64,000 nucleotides of DNA from Cydia pomonella (lineage: Eukaryota > Arthropoda > Insecta > Lepidoptera > Tortricidae). Numbering within the stretch: position 1 is the stretch's first letter; each line of letters begins with the position of its first letter. The notes beneath the pieces were generated by a model. It had not been told where the DNA came from. It did no database searches and saw only the letters and a list, made by a program, of their open reading frames with translations. Shown here piece by piece: positions 1 through 11,020 of this stretch. The stretch is taken from positions 21,556,357-21,620,356 of the forward strand of contig NC_084710.1 of assembly GCF_033807575.1 (NCBI RefSeq), read 5' to 3'. A program made the translations under genes and the position numbers.

Positions 1-757
1 GTCTATCGTTTCAGCATAATATATTCTAGGTTTATAGGTTTCGCTTTAAAAAAAAATATTTAACATATTTGGAAAAAAAAAGGAAAACATATAAACCCAG
101 TTTTTCCTTGTGTCAACAACATACTAAAAAATCATGGAGAATGGAAAATACGTAAGAGTGGAAAAACGTTTTTTATTTTTTTTGTATGGACGATCACATG
201 GTTTACTTCGCTATTAAGTGAAGTCGGCATTTCGTAACGGTCAAGCTCGTAAAAAATAATATCAATACCTTATCAAATTGTTAATACAGAATCGGCCTTA
301 TGAAGATACCTGTTAAGGTATACAATTTGGCAAGGAAATGTAGATAGATGGAAGTTGTCAACAAACAGATACGAGGAAATTTGGATTTAAAGTATGCGGT
401 TTTAAGGTACTGGTTCCTAAGACAAGGGAGACTTACAGTTTTTGTTCATTTTGTTACTGACCTTCAATTCATATTACATAGGGCTGTAGTGAAAAAATAG
501 TTATTTAGGACACGTAGATATTAAAAATATACATTCGTTTGTAAAACCGTTACCGAGAATCCGTCCTTAGATATGTTCGAATGCAGCTTACCCACATTTA
601 AAAATAAAATCCGCAAAATTTTGTGTCCATAGTCCATAAGCTGCGTTGACAATTAACAATTTTCGTAAACGCTTCTTGTTTAGTCAAATTAATAGTACAT
701 TGTGCAATGAGTGGGGTAAGTGAAATCTTGGATACGAGGGTGATTATTAAAGACCCG
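1..757. other. unassigned AT-rich sequence
   Basis: No long open frame, no recognisable transposon end and no repeat shared with the rest of the window was seen. It is ordinary AT-rich non-coding DNA as far as I can read it. Confidence 0.5.
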
Positions 758-1162
758 AGTTTGCAATATTCTTACCCCCGGAGTTACACACAATGTTTTT
801 CATCACACTTGCGAAGAAAAAACTAAATTGTATACGAAAAAATTCTTAAATACGGTGACATATCAAACATTCGTCCGCATGTCCGTCCAAAATATTTTAA
901 ACGGCTGTTAAATCAATCGAATTATTTAATTTTAAACATAAAAAAAATATTAAATTATAAACGTCAGTATTTTAAAAGTAAAACTCATTTATGCTACTTG
1001 CTTTGTATGAAAAAGTGACATAATTAAAAAAAAAGCTATAGCTACCTAGGGAGTTATAGCTTTTTTTTCACAATCTATTACTCCCGCGGGAACAAAATAG
1101 GCCTTTGTCCTTCAGTACACCTGCATGAAATAAGAACTTTTCCGAGCAAGTGTGATGAAAAA
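758..1162. mobile_element. MITE-L copy 1 (TTTTTCATCACACTTGC ends)
   Basis: Inverted repeats TTTTTCATCACACTTGC (796-812) and its reverse complement (1146-1162) bound an AT-rich core without coding capacity. The 40 bases before the left repeat are shared with the copy at 20.7 kb, so the mobile unit may extend further left than the inverted repeat. The right half (885-1160) is nearly identical to 4328-4602. It is a non-autonomous element; superfamily unassigned because no clear target duplication is visible. Confidence 0.7.
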
Positions 1163-1795
1163 TATTTTGTAGACTTAGTTTAATTATAATTACTAGCATA
1201 CGCAACTCTGTAAATGCTAAATCTTACTACTATTTATTTTACCTTTTTGTCAATTATCTAGCGTAGAATTGACATCTTCTTATCCTTCTATGCACACATG
1301 TTTAGTTATAGTCTAGATCTGAACTGTATGCTAATAGTTACTATAATTTCTTCTGTCTCAAACATGTTTTATGAGCCAAATATATAAATAAATCATTTTT
1401 GTAATTTAATTTAGATTGCAAAGTTCATATCCCAACAGCAAACAACTACCTACCCAATTTTAACAAGCGCTTTCTATTGATGTGTACGTATTTTTATTTT
1501 AGAATACCAGTTATTATCATTTTCTCATATACATACATATTTATACAATGATATCCTCTTAACCTTTGTTGTGGGGACATACCACACTGTATATCACCAG
1601 CGACTGTTAAAAGCTCGTTAAATTTCTAAAGCTGTTTTAACGCGTAATAAATAAAAAATCGCCTCCCGGGTAACAATCCACAAAAATCCTGTCAAACCCC
1701 TTTTTATAGCACGGGCTTGCTTAAATATTTCATGAGCACTTTAATGGAGGTTCGAGTTTTAACACTTACTATTAGGTACGTCCTCCAAAGCTTGG
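1163..1795. other. unassigned sequence
   Basis: Nothing recognised: no supported coding frame and no repeat shared with other parts of the window. Confidence 0.45.
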
Positions 1796-2051
1796 AACCG
1801 GTTTTAAAAATAGCGGAAAATAGCGGTTTAGTCGGCGAGCGACGAGACGTTCGTCCAGCCTGGTGGTGTGCCGGGTAAACAACGACACCAACAGCGGAAG
1901 AAACCGGTTTTTATTGTGATAAACCGGTTAATATGACAAGACCTTAATGGAAATGTTCTCCTAAAAATCGGTTTTAAAATAACGGTTTTACGAATGAAAC
2001 AGAAATTAAAAGGTTTTGCGCCAAGTACATGGATTAGAAATTTAACCGGTT
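1796..2051. promoter_or_regulatory. cluster of four AACCGGTT palindromes
   Basis: Perfect AACCGGTT 8-mers lie at 1796-1803, 1902-1909, 1922-1929 and 2044-2051, with further CGGTTTT half-sites between them. AACCGGTT is the established binding motif of the Grainyhead/CP2 family of epithelial transcription factors. A homotypic cluster of this kind could be an enhancer, but a decayed repeat built on this palindrome would look the same. Function is inference only. Confidence 0.35.
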
Positions 2052-2236
2052 TCCGAGCATTGATGTCGTCAACTCATCCTAGGCTATTAGAATCTTACAG
2101 AGATGGCAAAGTCCTCAGGTTGTGTCTGACTTAAGTAAATAGCAGTAGGGAACTCAAGTTTTAACCAACACTGGTTGCAGTAGCTAAAGTCCGGCGAAAG
2201 CTGTTTATTCCGGAGTGAATCAGCAGCGAGTACAGC

Positions 2237-2372
2237 TACAGTCAAGATATTAAATATTGATACAGACAAAGTGACAAAAATATGTACACACTACCTTACT
2301 ATATAGGCAATAAGGTCGTGTATACATATTTTTGACACTTTGTCCGTAACGATATTTAATACCTTGACTGTA
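2237..2372. mobile_element. 136-bp foldback MITE (ATATGTAYACA type), copy 1
   Basis: The two halves are inverted copies: TACAGTCAAG...AAAATATGTACACAC on the left pairs with GTATACATATTTTTG...CTTGACTGTA on the right. A second member with the same arms lies at 39016-39126. It has no coding capacity. An apparent short minus-strand open frame across it (2087-2269) is a product of the hairpin and not a gene. Confidence 0.75.
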
Positions 2373-3468
2373 CAAGCATTGCCAACAATGATACATGTTT
2401 AAACTGCTCACGATTTTCAAAGAATCAAACCATCACAGAGGAAGCAAATATTAAACACATTAAGAGGCTGTCAACACCCAATGTCCTTCAAATTGATGTT
2501 ACTTAAACAGTTTTTTAAGAAAGACTATTTGTTTTAAGTCAAGTAAGAAAAATATATGTTCATATTAATTATATTTCAAAGACCGTGGTTGTACTCGATA
2601 CACGATTGAACGAAATCGGCTCGATAGAAAATAATTGCAAAGATTGGTCTTAAAATCACAATTAAACGGTTTTATGTCTTTATTGTTTTGACTTATGGGT
2701 CTGCAATTAAAATCACAATTTCAAAACATATCTAAACCGTGGTTGAGTAAAATATTACACTAATAATCCACTTTTTTTATTTAAATATTTTTCTTATTAT
2801 TCCCTTGCCCAGACCCAGTAACATGCGACAGTGCTATCTCATTTACTCCGATACAAATAGGCAGTGTGCGCGCTTTAGGTATTGACAGCCTCTTAAGGAT
2901 ATAAACGACAAAGACCACGAAATATTTTTATGTTACTTTTAACATTATTATTGTAAATATAAAGGAATTTGCAATTGAACGATGAAAGACGTCGGTAATA
3001 CATACTTTCTTGTTCCCTACATATTTATATATTATAAAATGAAATCGAATTAAGTATCTTTTTTTCTGGCAACTTAGGCACAGGTACCTTACAGACTTTA
3101 GAATTAGAAGACAGAATTACTTATTCTATGCAGACAAAATTGCGGGTATAAGCTATTTTTTATAAGTATCCAATATTTTTTTCGCAATAAAACGGGCAGT
3201 ACAGGCGGCTTTCCGTAAAAGTTGCAGTGATTTATAGACAAAGTTGGAGCGTGTTTAATACTGGCGCCATTTTTATTGGTTCATTAAACATCCCGGATAA
3301 CATCTCCAGATGAATTTATAAGCAGCCTATTTAGCCCTTGGAGTGGTAGGCGGTGGACTTCCGACCGATTGTGTCATTTAAATTTCAAATTTGATTGATT
3401 GAAATAAAATCGAAATTCCAATAACTCAAAAACGACATATGCCACTTGAAGAGTTAGTTAACGAGGCT
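2373..3468. other. unassigned AT-rich sequence
   Basis: About 1.1 kb with no recognised gene or repeat end. Stop codons are frequent in all frames. Confidence 0.45.
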
Positions 3469-3469
3469 T

Positions 3470-3860
3470 TTATTTTATTTTATACCACGACGGTGGCTGG
3501 TATGTATGAGGACACGAGTGAAACGCACCGTAGCTATTTGCACAATGATTTATTGACAGTAGGCATACCGCGGAGTGCGCGGGCGCAGCCGCTGCTAACC
3601 ATACGTACTAGTGGCAAACAAGCATACGGTCCGCCTGATGGTAAGAAGTCACCGCAGCCTATGGAGGTCTGCAATTCCGCCTCAATTGGTGTAGCATGCG
3701 CGTGGCCGACCGTTTAAAAACCTGTACACTCCTTTTTTTTAAACCCTTTATCCTCGGAAAAACATCGGAAGGGAGCTCATTCGACAGCCGAAGGAGCGTT
3801 CGCGGGAGGAAATTTCTCTTAAACCGCACGGTACGTGACCATTTAGGTTCTAGGGTCTAC
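3470..3860 (-). mobile_element. LINE-B 3' end (Jockey/CR1-like), decayed
   Basis: Read on the minus strand from about 3860 this gives RTVRFKRNFLPRT, then RLSNELPSDVFP, the C-terminal signature of a Jockey/CR1-type reverse-transcriptase ORF (usual form RLWNELP). It continues through AAGGAGTGTACAGG and the family's 3' UTR, with CATCAGGCGGACCGTATGC, to an A-rich tail at about 3475. The W of RLWNELP is S and the frame breaks before the tail, so it is dead. No F element is present at the site where one lies at 58.2 kb, so this is an uninterrupted reference copy. The tail is split by the small element at 3497-3611. Confidence 0.8.
3497..3611. mobile_element. 115-bp insertion inside the LINE-B tail
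   Basis: It interrupts the LINE-B tail (GACGGTGG / GTGGCAAACAAGC in other copies). It begins CTGGTATGTATG and ends CATACGTACTAG, an imperfect inverted repeat, and is flanked by TGG at 3494-3496 and 3612-3614. This is a very small non-autonomous DNA element, more GC-rich than its surroundings. Superfamily not assigned. Confidence 0.65.
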
Positions 3861-3985
3861 ACTAAAGAAATGTGACCAAGACCTCCATGAGTCGCCGAGG
3901 CCTAGAGGCCCAGCGCGTTAGCCCTATAAGCTAAAGACGCCGATCTCCGGCCTGCCTTGGCCACTGGAGGGTTTTGTAACTATTG
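3861..3985 (-). repeat. SINE-J, degenerate copy
   Basis: The minus strand matches 15750-15868: both end in GAGG-TTTGGTCACATTTTCTTTAGT. The 15.8-kb copy has a tRNA-like box A (TGGTCTAGTGGTCAAGAC) on the minus strand. This copy is more diverged. It directly abuts the LINE-B end. Confidence 0.45.
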
Positions 3986-3994
3986 CTTTAGTAG

Positions 3995-4034
3995 GACGAG
4001 CGGTCTGGCCTAGTGGGTAGTGACCCTACCTACG
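3995..4034 (+). repeat. SINE-A head fragment
   Basis: GACGAGCGGTCTGGCCTAGTGGGTAGTGACC matches the first 40 bases of the SINE-A family, including box A. The rest of the element is missing. Confidence 0.6.
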
Positions 4035-4327
4035 GTGTAGCGGTTTCGAAGAAATTAACAATTTACCAATTTTTACTTTGGAGCAGCCTGTATGTGTTAG
4101 TAGCTCCTAAGGTAATATCCTCAAAGAATAGTATGGAACCTTCTTCGACCTTTTTGATTATGTTTTTTATTTATGTCACTAATAAACTTCTGACTTTTGA
4201 AAAATGTCATCATTATCAAATATTTCGAACAAATTGTCAAAAACATTGCCAGTGTGTTTTTTTTAGTAGTCAGTTATTGCAAATAACTTTTGTGTGTTTT
4301 TTTTATCTTTTCGTTCTAATTAAAAAA
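4035..4327 (+). other. unassigned, open but unconvincing frame
   Basis: A 113-codon open frame covers 4013-4354. It starts in SINE-A sequence and ends in MITE-L, and its composition is that of AT-rich non-coding DNA (runs of F, L, I and K). I do not regard it as a gene. Confidence 0.5.
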
Positions 4328-4602
4328 AATATTAATATTTTAAACGGCTGTTAAATTAATCAAATTAAATAATTTGAAACATAAACAAAATATTAAATTA
4401 CAAACGTCAGTATTTTAAAAGTAAAACTCGTTTATGCTAGTTGATTTGTATGAATAAGTGACATAATTTAAGAAAAACCCTGCTCCCTAGGGAGTTATAG
4501 CTTATTTTTCACAATCCATAACTCCCGCGCCAACAAAATAGGCCTTTGTCCTTCAGTACACCTGCATGAAATAAGATCTTTTTCGAGCAAGTGTGATGAA
4601 AA
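4328..4602. mobile_element. MITE-L, left-truncated copy
   Basis: Base-for-base similar to 885-1160, including GGCCTTTGTCCTTCAGTACA and the right end GAGCAAGTGTGATGAAAA. The left inverted repeat is missing. Confidence 0.7.
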
Positions 4603-4633
4603 CGGTTTTTTATTACGTCACATGTTTTATGCC

Positions 4634-4760
4634 TCGTTTTTTTAGCATTAGAAAAAAGATAAACAATCTTGACGTGTCTTTTTAATGGAATTTTTTTTTG
4701 AAAAAGAAGTCAGAAAATATGCAGCAAGGACATATATTAGTTTACATTATTTTGGTTCCA
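4634..4760. repeat. family N arm
   Basis: TTAGCATTAGAAAAAAGATA...CTTGACGTGTCTTTTTAATGGAA matches the arms of the element at 25355-25718. One arm only, followed by sequence resembling the family's internal part (TTATTTTGGTTCCATAGGTAATA). Confidence 0.45.
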
Positions 4761-4790
4761 TAGGTAATAGTTACTATCACTACACCTTAT

Positions 4791-5340
4791 AAAGACCGGA
4801 CAAGTGCGAGTCGGACTCGCCTACTGAGGGTTCCGTACTTTTTAACACGTTTTTATTAGGTCGACCTGTATGTAACAATGTAATGGAATCTAAGGTAACT
4901 AATTTAACCATCTTCCAAGGATCGTAGCGTCATGAAAATTGGCAGCTGTATGTAGTTCTGATGACAATGCAATAATATGGTACTGTCGAACTGATCTGAT
5001 GATGGAGCCGGAAGATATGAACTGGAATTTCATAATGGAACATCGTATCATAGCTGTGTTTGGATTTGTTAAAAAAGTCTTGTAATGAACTTTGACCACG
5101 ATTAAGTTTCAAGGCCTGATGATGAAGCCGGAAGATAGGCACTGGCATTCCATGACGGAATATTGTATCATAAGCGTGCTTTTCTAGTGTTTTTTAAACT
5201 ATTAATTTATTTGTATTTGTTGTTATAGTGGCAACAGAAATACATAATCTGTGAAAAGTTCAACTGTTTTACTATCACGGTTCATGAGATACAGCCTGGT
5301 GACAGACGGACGGACAGCGGCGTCTTTAAAAAATCCCAAT
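4791..5340 (+). mobile_element. F element copy 1
   Basis: It opens with CAAGTGCGAGTCGGACTCGC and GGGTTCCGTA and runs to the GACAGACGGACGGACAGCGG segment that precedes the 3' end in other copies. Its terminal TACGGAACCCTA is lost. Inside, a block of about 65 bp (4999-5060) is repeated at 5117-5180 (CTGATGATG-AGCCGGAAGATA). No coding capacity. The 66- and 72-codon minus-strand open frames here are artefacts of this duplication. Confidence 0.7.
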
Positions 5341-6012
5341 TTGTGGATATAATGTCTTGTAATATTTATCTATTTCAAAAATATTACCATCCTTCATCCC
5401 TCAAGTAAAAAACACAGAGCTTAAACATTACAAAGTGTAAGGAAAAGGCAGTGGACATTTAACATGATACAAAGAGAAACAAATGACAAACACCGTGACG
5501 AAGGTCTGTCTTGACGTTCCCCGTGCAGGAAACGTACTTGAATAAGAGCATTTATTTCTTTTTATTTATTAAAAAAAAACGCTGAATAAGAGCGTTTTCC
5601 CATTATCCAATCCGATGTCGGATTTCGAATAACCTATGGAGGAAAACAGCAGCTGGATAATTACATAAGACATCTAGTCTTATTTTTCATTAAATATAAT
5701 GATGACTTTCACGATTTTTAATAATTATTAAGCACTACTAAAACTAGACTCAAGTCTTCTCCGAAGCCACAGGGGCAACGCTGTTCTCAAAATGTCGGAG
5801 GTAACTTTAAAACTTTATTTTTCATAATTAAGCCCCGTTTTAGTAAATAACAATAAAATATAATATGACACACATTTTTTAACTTTTAGCCTCTATTCCT
5901 TACTTCCATAATGTGTCGTCTGTAATAAAATATCTCTAATTGATGAATGTTATCAAAAAGCATTAAAGAATATGATTTCGAGTCAATGGCTGGAAAACCG
6001 TTTTATTTTTCA
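5341..6012. other. unassigned, with a Penelope-like motif at 5754-5804
   Basis: Mostly unrecognised. At 5754-5804 AGTCTTCTCCGAAGCCACAG...AATGTCGGAGGTAA closely matches 55608-55659. Both fold as an outer CTCCGA/TCGGAG stem around a GGGG(A)CAACGCTGT(C)C hairpin, a shape I associate with Penelope-like retroelement ends. The link is tentative. Confidence 0.35.
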
Positions 6013-6357
6013 AACCGGTTTCGTTCATTCACCCGGGAAGGAAAAGGATTTCATTTCCATTTGCTGTTACCGGTTAAAGAACTGTTCTATTGAAATACTG
6101 GTTTATTTATGCCCAATTTGTTCGATTATGTAGAACGAAATTAACCAGTTTAATTGAAATTATCGAAGCAAGATAGAACGAAAAACTATTGCTATTTATT
6201 TCTCGTAATATGAAGACGAGTTTAACCGAATGTGTCCGAAAGCCAAGATTAACCGGTATTATATCGTTCTCCGCGAACACTAACATTTCATTCCCTCTTC
6301 TTGCCAATAAGGAGAGAGAACGATTTTCTTTAGTTTGCGTTCAATCACTAACCGGTT
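6013..6357. promoter_or_regulatory. second AACCGGTT motif cluster
   Basis: Perfect AACCGGTT at 6013-6020 and 6350-6357, with one-mismatch sites TACCGGTT (6069-6076) and AACCGGTA (6251-6258) between them. This is the same Grainyhead-type motif as at 1.8-2.05 kb. GAACGA repeats accompany the sites. Regulatory role not demonstrated. Confidence 0.3.
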
Positions 6358-6574
6358 TTTAATGAACGAAACAATATTGCGGTTTTGAAACGATATTAAC
6401 GGGTACTCCAATACCGATTCCGAGCCCTGTTTGAGTTAATGGAATTATATTCTCGAACGACCAATGGAATGTTATAAAATATATAATTTGAAGCCAATAA
6501 AGCCAGAGAGCCAGTAGAGCGGTGAAGCATTCAGTAACACTAATCATCGAAGTACGAACTTTTAGCAACATCAT

Positions 6575-6685
6575 AGATCATGTCATTCACGACGACCTGT
6601 GCCTTGACTCCTATTGCCATGCTATTAAAGGTGAGAATTGATAAATCTACGCGTCATCGTGGATTACACGAACTATAATATAAAG
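6575..6685 (-). repeat. family P copy
   Basis: Its reverse complement matches 40740-40845 (TATAGTTCGTGTAATCCACG and CAATAGGAGTCAAGGCAC). Function and type unknown. Confidence 0.5.
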
Positions 6686-6810
6686 ACAGAAAGACACAAA
6701 AAAACGAGTGGGATTGGACTTTTACAATCTTGATATGAAATAGACCTTTACAACTTCACTTTCAATAAACCACTTGCTCCTGACTATATAAGACATGTAC
6801 CTGCAAGTAT

Positions 6811-6890
6811 TTATTTAAATTTTATTGCACAAAACAGAATTTATCGTACAAAAGGCAGACTTAATGCCAAAAGGCATTCTCTACCTGGCT
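6811..6890 (-). mobile_element. LINE tail family E, copy 1
   Basis: On the minus strand: GAGAATGCCTTTTGGCATTAAG, a short CGCC/GTACAAA segment, then TGCAATAAAATTTAAATAAA. The same 3' tail occurs at 22405, 24545, 43171 and 59126. It looks like the 3' UTR of a non-LTR retrotransposon with its AATAAA near the end. Confidence 0.6.
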
Positions 6891-7110
6891 TTCTTAAGGC
6901 CTAAGCCTTCTAAGTAATATCAAACCAATATCATACGGGGTCCCTGATTTTCTTCAGGACCTTGTCAAAGAGGCTGGTAGACGCAACCGAGGACCGTAAA
7001 GCTGGCAGCTTCCTCGAAGTGCATTAGTATTGCCAGCACATACGGCACTCCCGCGGATATTTTTTGTTTTTATTTAGGTGTTTTAGATTAATTCAGACAA
7101 TTGTTGTCAA

Positions 7111-7306
7111 TTAACCTTTTTCACGCTAATAACGGATATATCCGCACCATAGATCCAACGCCGAAGACGGATTTATCCGTCACAGACCACAGAGCAACAT
7201 AGACCTTACGTGCATTATGCATAAAGTTTAATTACAGTTTTGACACTTCGTGACGTGGCGTCCGAGTGACAACTTTTGTGTTTGCAACGTCGAAAAGTTT
7301 AGTTAA
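7111..7306. mobile_element. possible MITE at TTAA
   Basis: The left end TTAACCTTTTTCACGC and right end CGTCGAAAAGTTTAGTTAA are imperfect inverted repeats bounded by TTAA. The right end also matches 53269-53315. TTAA targets suggest piggyBac- or Kolobok-like elements, but this is inference. Confidence 0.45.
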
Positions 7307-7339
7307 GACACCTTTTCAGTGACGTTTTATTTTAACCCG

Positions 7340-8002
7340 TTTTAAAAAACGGAACCCTTATAGATTCGTCATGTCCGTCTGTCTGTCCGATTATGTCACA
7401 GCCACTTTTTTCCGAAACTATAAGAGCTAGCTGTTCAAACTTAGTAAGTGGATGTATTCTATGAACCGCATTAAGATGTTAACACAAAAATAGAAAAAAA
7501 AACAATAAATTTTGGGGGTTCTCCATACTTAGAACTGAAACTCAAAAAATCTTTTTTCATCAAACCCATACGTGTGGGTTATCTATGGATAGGTCTTCAA
7601 AAATGATATTAAGGTTCCCCCTTTAACTTCTAAAATAACAGAATGAAAAATCTAAAAAAAATATATGATATACATTACCATGCAAACTTCCACCGAAAAT
7701 TGGTTTGAACGAGATCTAGTGAGTAGTTTTTTTTAATACGTCATAAAATTTAAAAAAAAAAAATTTTTTCATCAAACTCATACGTGTGGGGTATCTATGG
7801 ATAGGTCTTCAAAAATGATATTTAGGTTTCTAATATCATTTTTTTCTAAACTGAATAGTTTGCGCGAGAGACACTTCCAAATGTGTGTCCAAAGTGGTAA
7901 AAATATGTTGAACAAGATCTAGTAAGTAGATTTTTTTTTAATACGTCATAAATGGTACGGAACCCTTCATGCGCGAGTCCGACTCGCACTTGGCCGCTTT
8001 TT
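7340..8002 (-). mobile_element. F element copy 2
   Basis: A minus-strand copy ending GCGAGTCCGACTCGCACTTGGCCGC on the right and beginning with GGAACCCTTATAGATTCGTC on the left. It contains two tandem internal units of about 280 bp (CATCAAACCCATACGTGTGG and CATCAAACTCATACGTGTGG mark their starts). The same two-unit layout is seen in the copy at 26.6-27.4 kb. Confidence 0.75.
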
Positions 8003-8785
8003 GTGACATGTTATTGTAAAATTTTAGAGCGTCCTGAATAACTTGTATTCTATTCTATAGTTTATAAGTATTGTTATGATAACCTTTAAACTGTTTTTTT
8101 ATGTCTGAATAAATTATATGATATCCATATCCGTTATTTTAATTTCGAACGAAGCGGCTCACAATGACGAGGGTCCCTGTCCGAAGGTTTGTGCACGAAA
8201 GGACGCACCCTGAATATTCTCACGGTTTACAATTTGTTGGTGACTTGTCTTTTTATCTGACTTTGAAATGGTTTTTAAATTGTCAGGATCTTGTATTTTT
8301 TTTATAGCACACCTGGGGGCTTAGCCAAGTGACAATTGATACTTCAGAAGTCGAATGCCATGAATAATCAGTTCACCAAACAATACTTTCATAAGTTTTG
8401 TAATTGCTGAGATAAATCAAGATGACTGACGCCAAAATTTGCATGGCGTCTTGAATATACACGGTGAAATTTAATCGGTTATCCTGATCACTTTCTCAAC
8501 AACTCCTGCGTTGAAATAGTATATTAAATGCTAAACCTAAATACAAGGTGGCTGCGAAAAACGGTAAAAAAAATATTCATCTTACACAGATTAAAGTCAA
8601 TTCCAACAAAAAAAAATTGTTTTTTGTATTTTTTGTATGTTTTTAACATAATAAGTACATGTTCTTGGAAAATGTACGGATTAAAATGAATGGGTCATTT
8701 TTTTCGTAAAAATTAGTATATTAAATTAAGTGTTCCTAGTCACTTTGATATCTGTCAATAAGGACGTCTAGACACTCTAGACTAG
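8003..8785. other. unassigned sequence
   Basis: Nothing recognised apart from long A and T runs. Confidence 0.45.
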
Positions 8786-8915
8786 GTCCCATAGTGGCGA
8801 CATCGTCATCTAAAAGGTGTTATGCACTGAAACACAATAAAAAATGTTTTTTTTTATCGGTATTAACTCTGAAACTAGGCGAATAAAAAAAATAATTATA
8901 TGACATTTTTATCTC
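8786..8915. repeat. family Q copy 1
   Basis: GTCCCATAGTGGCGACATCG...CTCTGAAACTAGGCGAAT aligns with 42333-42455 (GTCCCATAGTAACAACATCG...TTTGAAACTAGGCGAATC). Nature unknown. Confidence 0.45.
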
Positions 8916-9009
8916 AGTATAGACAATAAATGTCTTCTATCTATGTATGTATAACCACCAACATACAAATCCACGCGTACGAATTCATGGTGTTGCCCAT
9001 GTACGCTAG

Positions 9010-9161
9010 TAATATATAAATACTTAAATACATAGAAAAAACCCATGACTTGGGAACGAATATCCGTGCTCGTCACACGAATAATTGCCCTTATCAGCAT
9101 TTGAACCCTGGATCATCGGCTTCGTAGGCAGGGTCACTACTCACTAGGCCAGACCGGTCGT
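9010..9161 (-). mobile_element. SINE-A, degenerate minus-strand copy
   Basis: On the minus strand it has ACGACCGGTCTGGCCTAGTG (box A), AGGGTTCAAATGC (box B region, decayed) and the ATTCGTGTGACGAGCACGGA body. It lacks the 3' third. It is the most diverged SINE-A copy with both boxes recognisable. Confidence 0.7.
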
Positions 9162-9213
9162 TATTTTTTTTTATTCCACTGGCTACCTGGAGAATATCCG
9201 TCATCATTACATA

Positions 9214-9683
9214 CACCGTGGGTCAATTAAACCCGACAGATTTCAAATGTGTATTCTTGACCGCATCTAGAGACTAAAATGTCATACAATGTTTTCTGAA
9301 ATCGGTCTTGTTTTAGAGATAATGTCAATTTCTGTGAAAATTTGTTTCTTTTATAATTTAGTCAAAAACGCCTTTTTAGCTATGACGCTGCCACTATGTG
9401 ACTTGGTTTAGACATACCTACTGACAGATATTAAAGTTTTAAAGTAAACTCGCAATTTTCGTCTGTAAATAAAAAAAAAACAACTTATTCGTTGTAATGA
9501 TTTTTTTTCACCAAGGTGTAAAAATAAATAACGTGTCGTGTGCAGAAAACGCAAAAGGATTTTTTTTTTGGGCAAAAAAAAATTTTTGGCGAATTTGGCC
9601 AAAACTCATATAACATTTTTTGCTCCTTTTCACCTCAGGAATCTTAAATCTTAAAATCTGTCGGGTTTAATTGGCCCACGGTG
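9214..9683. mobile_element. 470-bp MITE with TA duplication
   Basis: Inverted ends CACCGTGGGTCAATTAAACC (from 9214) and GGTTTAATTGGCCCACGGTG (to 9683) continue for about 30 bp. TA flanks both sides (9212-9213, 9684-9685). TA targets are typical of Tc1/mariner elements, so this is probably a non-autonomous derivative. The interior has no intact frame. Confidence 0.75.
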
Positions 9684-9685
9684 TA

Positions 9686-11017
9686 TAGTTTTATTTTAAG
9701 TTTTCTATATCGTCATTTTAAATCGCTAATTAAAACAAAGTACACATTTTCGTTTATATTTCCACTAGTTATAAGCCAAGCCCAAGTTTGAGCCCGAACT
9801 AGTAGCCGCAAGCGTGAAGCTTTTCAATTTCATAGCACGTGTTGTTTATAATTATTTTCGCAACTAGAAACTAGTTCTGGAACGATCAAGATGGATTAAA
9901 AAGTAGGATTTCATCGGGAAACTCGAGCGTAGGTATACCAAGTCTATAATACACATAGATGGTAGAATGAACTAGATGTGCTATACCCGTGCGCCCGTGA
10001 GGGACAGAAGTGACAGAACATACGCAAAGCGACAAATTAAAAACACGTTTTAACATTCCTGACAACATACTAAAAACAACCTACGTAATTTGGTCGGGTT
10101 ATTTGTTGACCACCATAAGACATACTAACTTCGAGGAACACCGGGAAGGGAGACGGACGGCCGGTCCGTACACAAAAAGAGATCGAGGTGTGCAAGATTT
10201 GTCTTTGATGTGTATCACTTTCTATTTTTATTTTTGTCGTCATTACAGATTGGATTTTGTATGTATTGAGTGAGAAGTGCGACTGTGTGTACATTTGCCC
10301 CCGCTAAAAATGGCGGAATGATTTGTACGGTAAGATATCGCTTAGGCTCCTCCCTTCCGACGTGTCGGAAGCCAGTGTTGCTCGAAGCATACTAAAATTT
10401 ACGGTGGGGAATAAAAAAATGAAACTGTGACACGGACAAACAATCATAGCGCTTTCTCTGCATTTCGTTCGGCCATCTGCCGGCTCTACCATTTCATCTG
10501 TATACTTATTGTACCTCTATTGATAATAAATTAGAACTGACAGATTCAGATATGTAAGTTATAGTTTGGTCAAGACTGTCACATTTCAAACATAGACAAA
10601 GACTGAATTGAATGATATAATAACATCATTATATATGACATTTATTTCAGTTTATAATTTATAGTAGTCAGTGTGACTACTTAAAAAAATCTAATCAAAA
10701 GTTGTGTAAAGACAGAGGTAATCATACTATCTTTGGCTTACGCTAGTACTAGCACCTAATAGAAAAGGATGAGTATAGTTTTCTTTGTTCTTACTCACTG
10801 ACAAATATGCTCGACAGACTAGTATACTTAATAATCAAACGAACTTACCTGTGAAGTTTGATTACAATTATACGAGTATCCAAATCCAAGACTACAATAG
10901 AATTGACGAAGAGCCGCGGCGCCCGCGGCGCGACGATTCGAATTCACCATTCCATAGAAGACGAAGTATTGTGATTCGATTCGCCTCGGTGAGCCTAGTT
11001 GACGCCAGCCTTTAAAC
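9686..11017. other. unassigned sequence
   Basis: About 1.3 kb without a recognised gene or repeat end. There is a GC-rich spot at 10909-10935 (CCGCGGCGCCCGCGGCGC). Short open frames of 60-90 codons occur on both strands and show no domain I recognise. Confidence 0.4.
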
Positions 11018-11020
11018 TTA

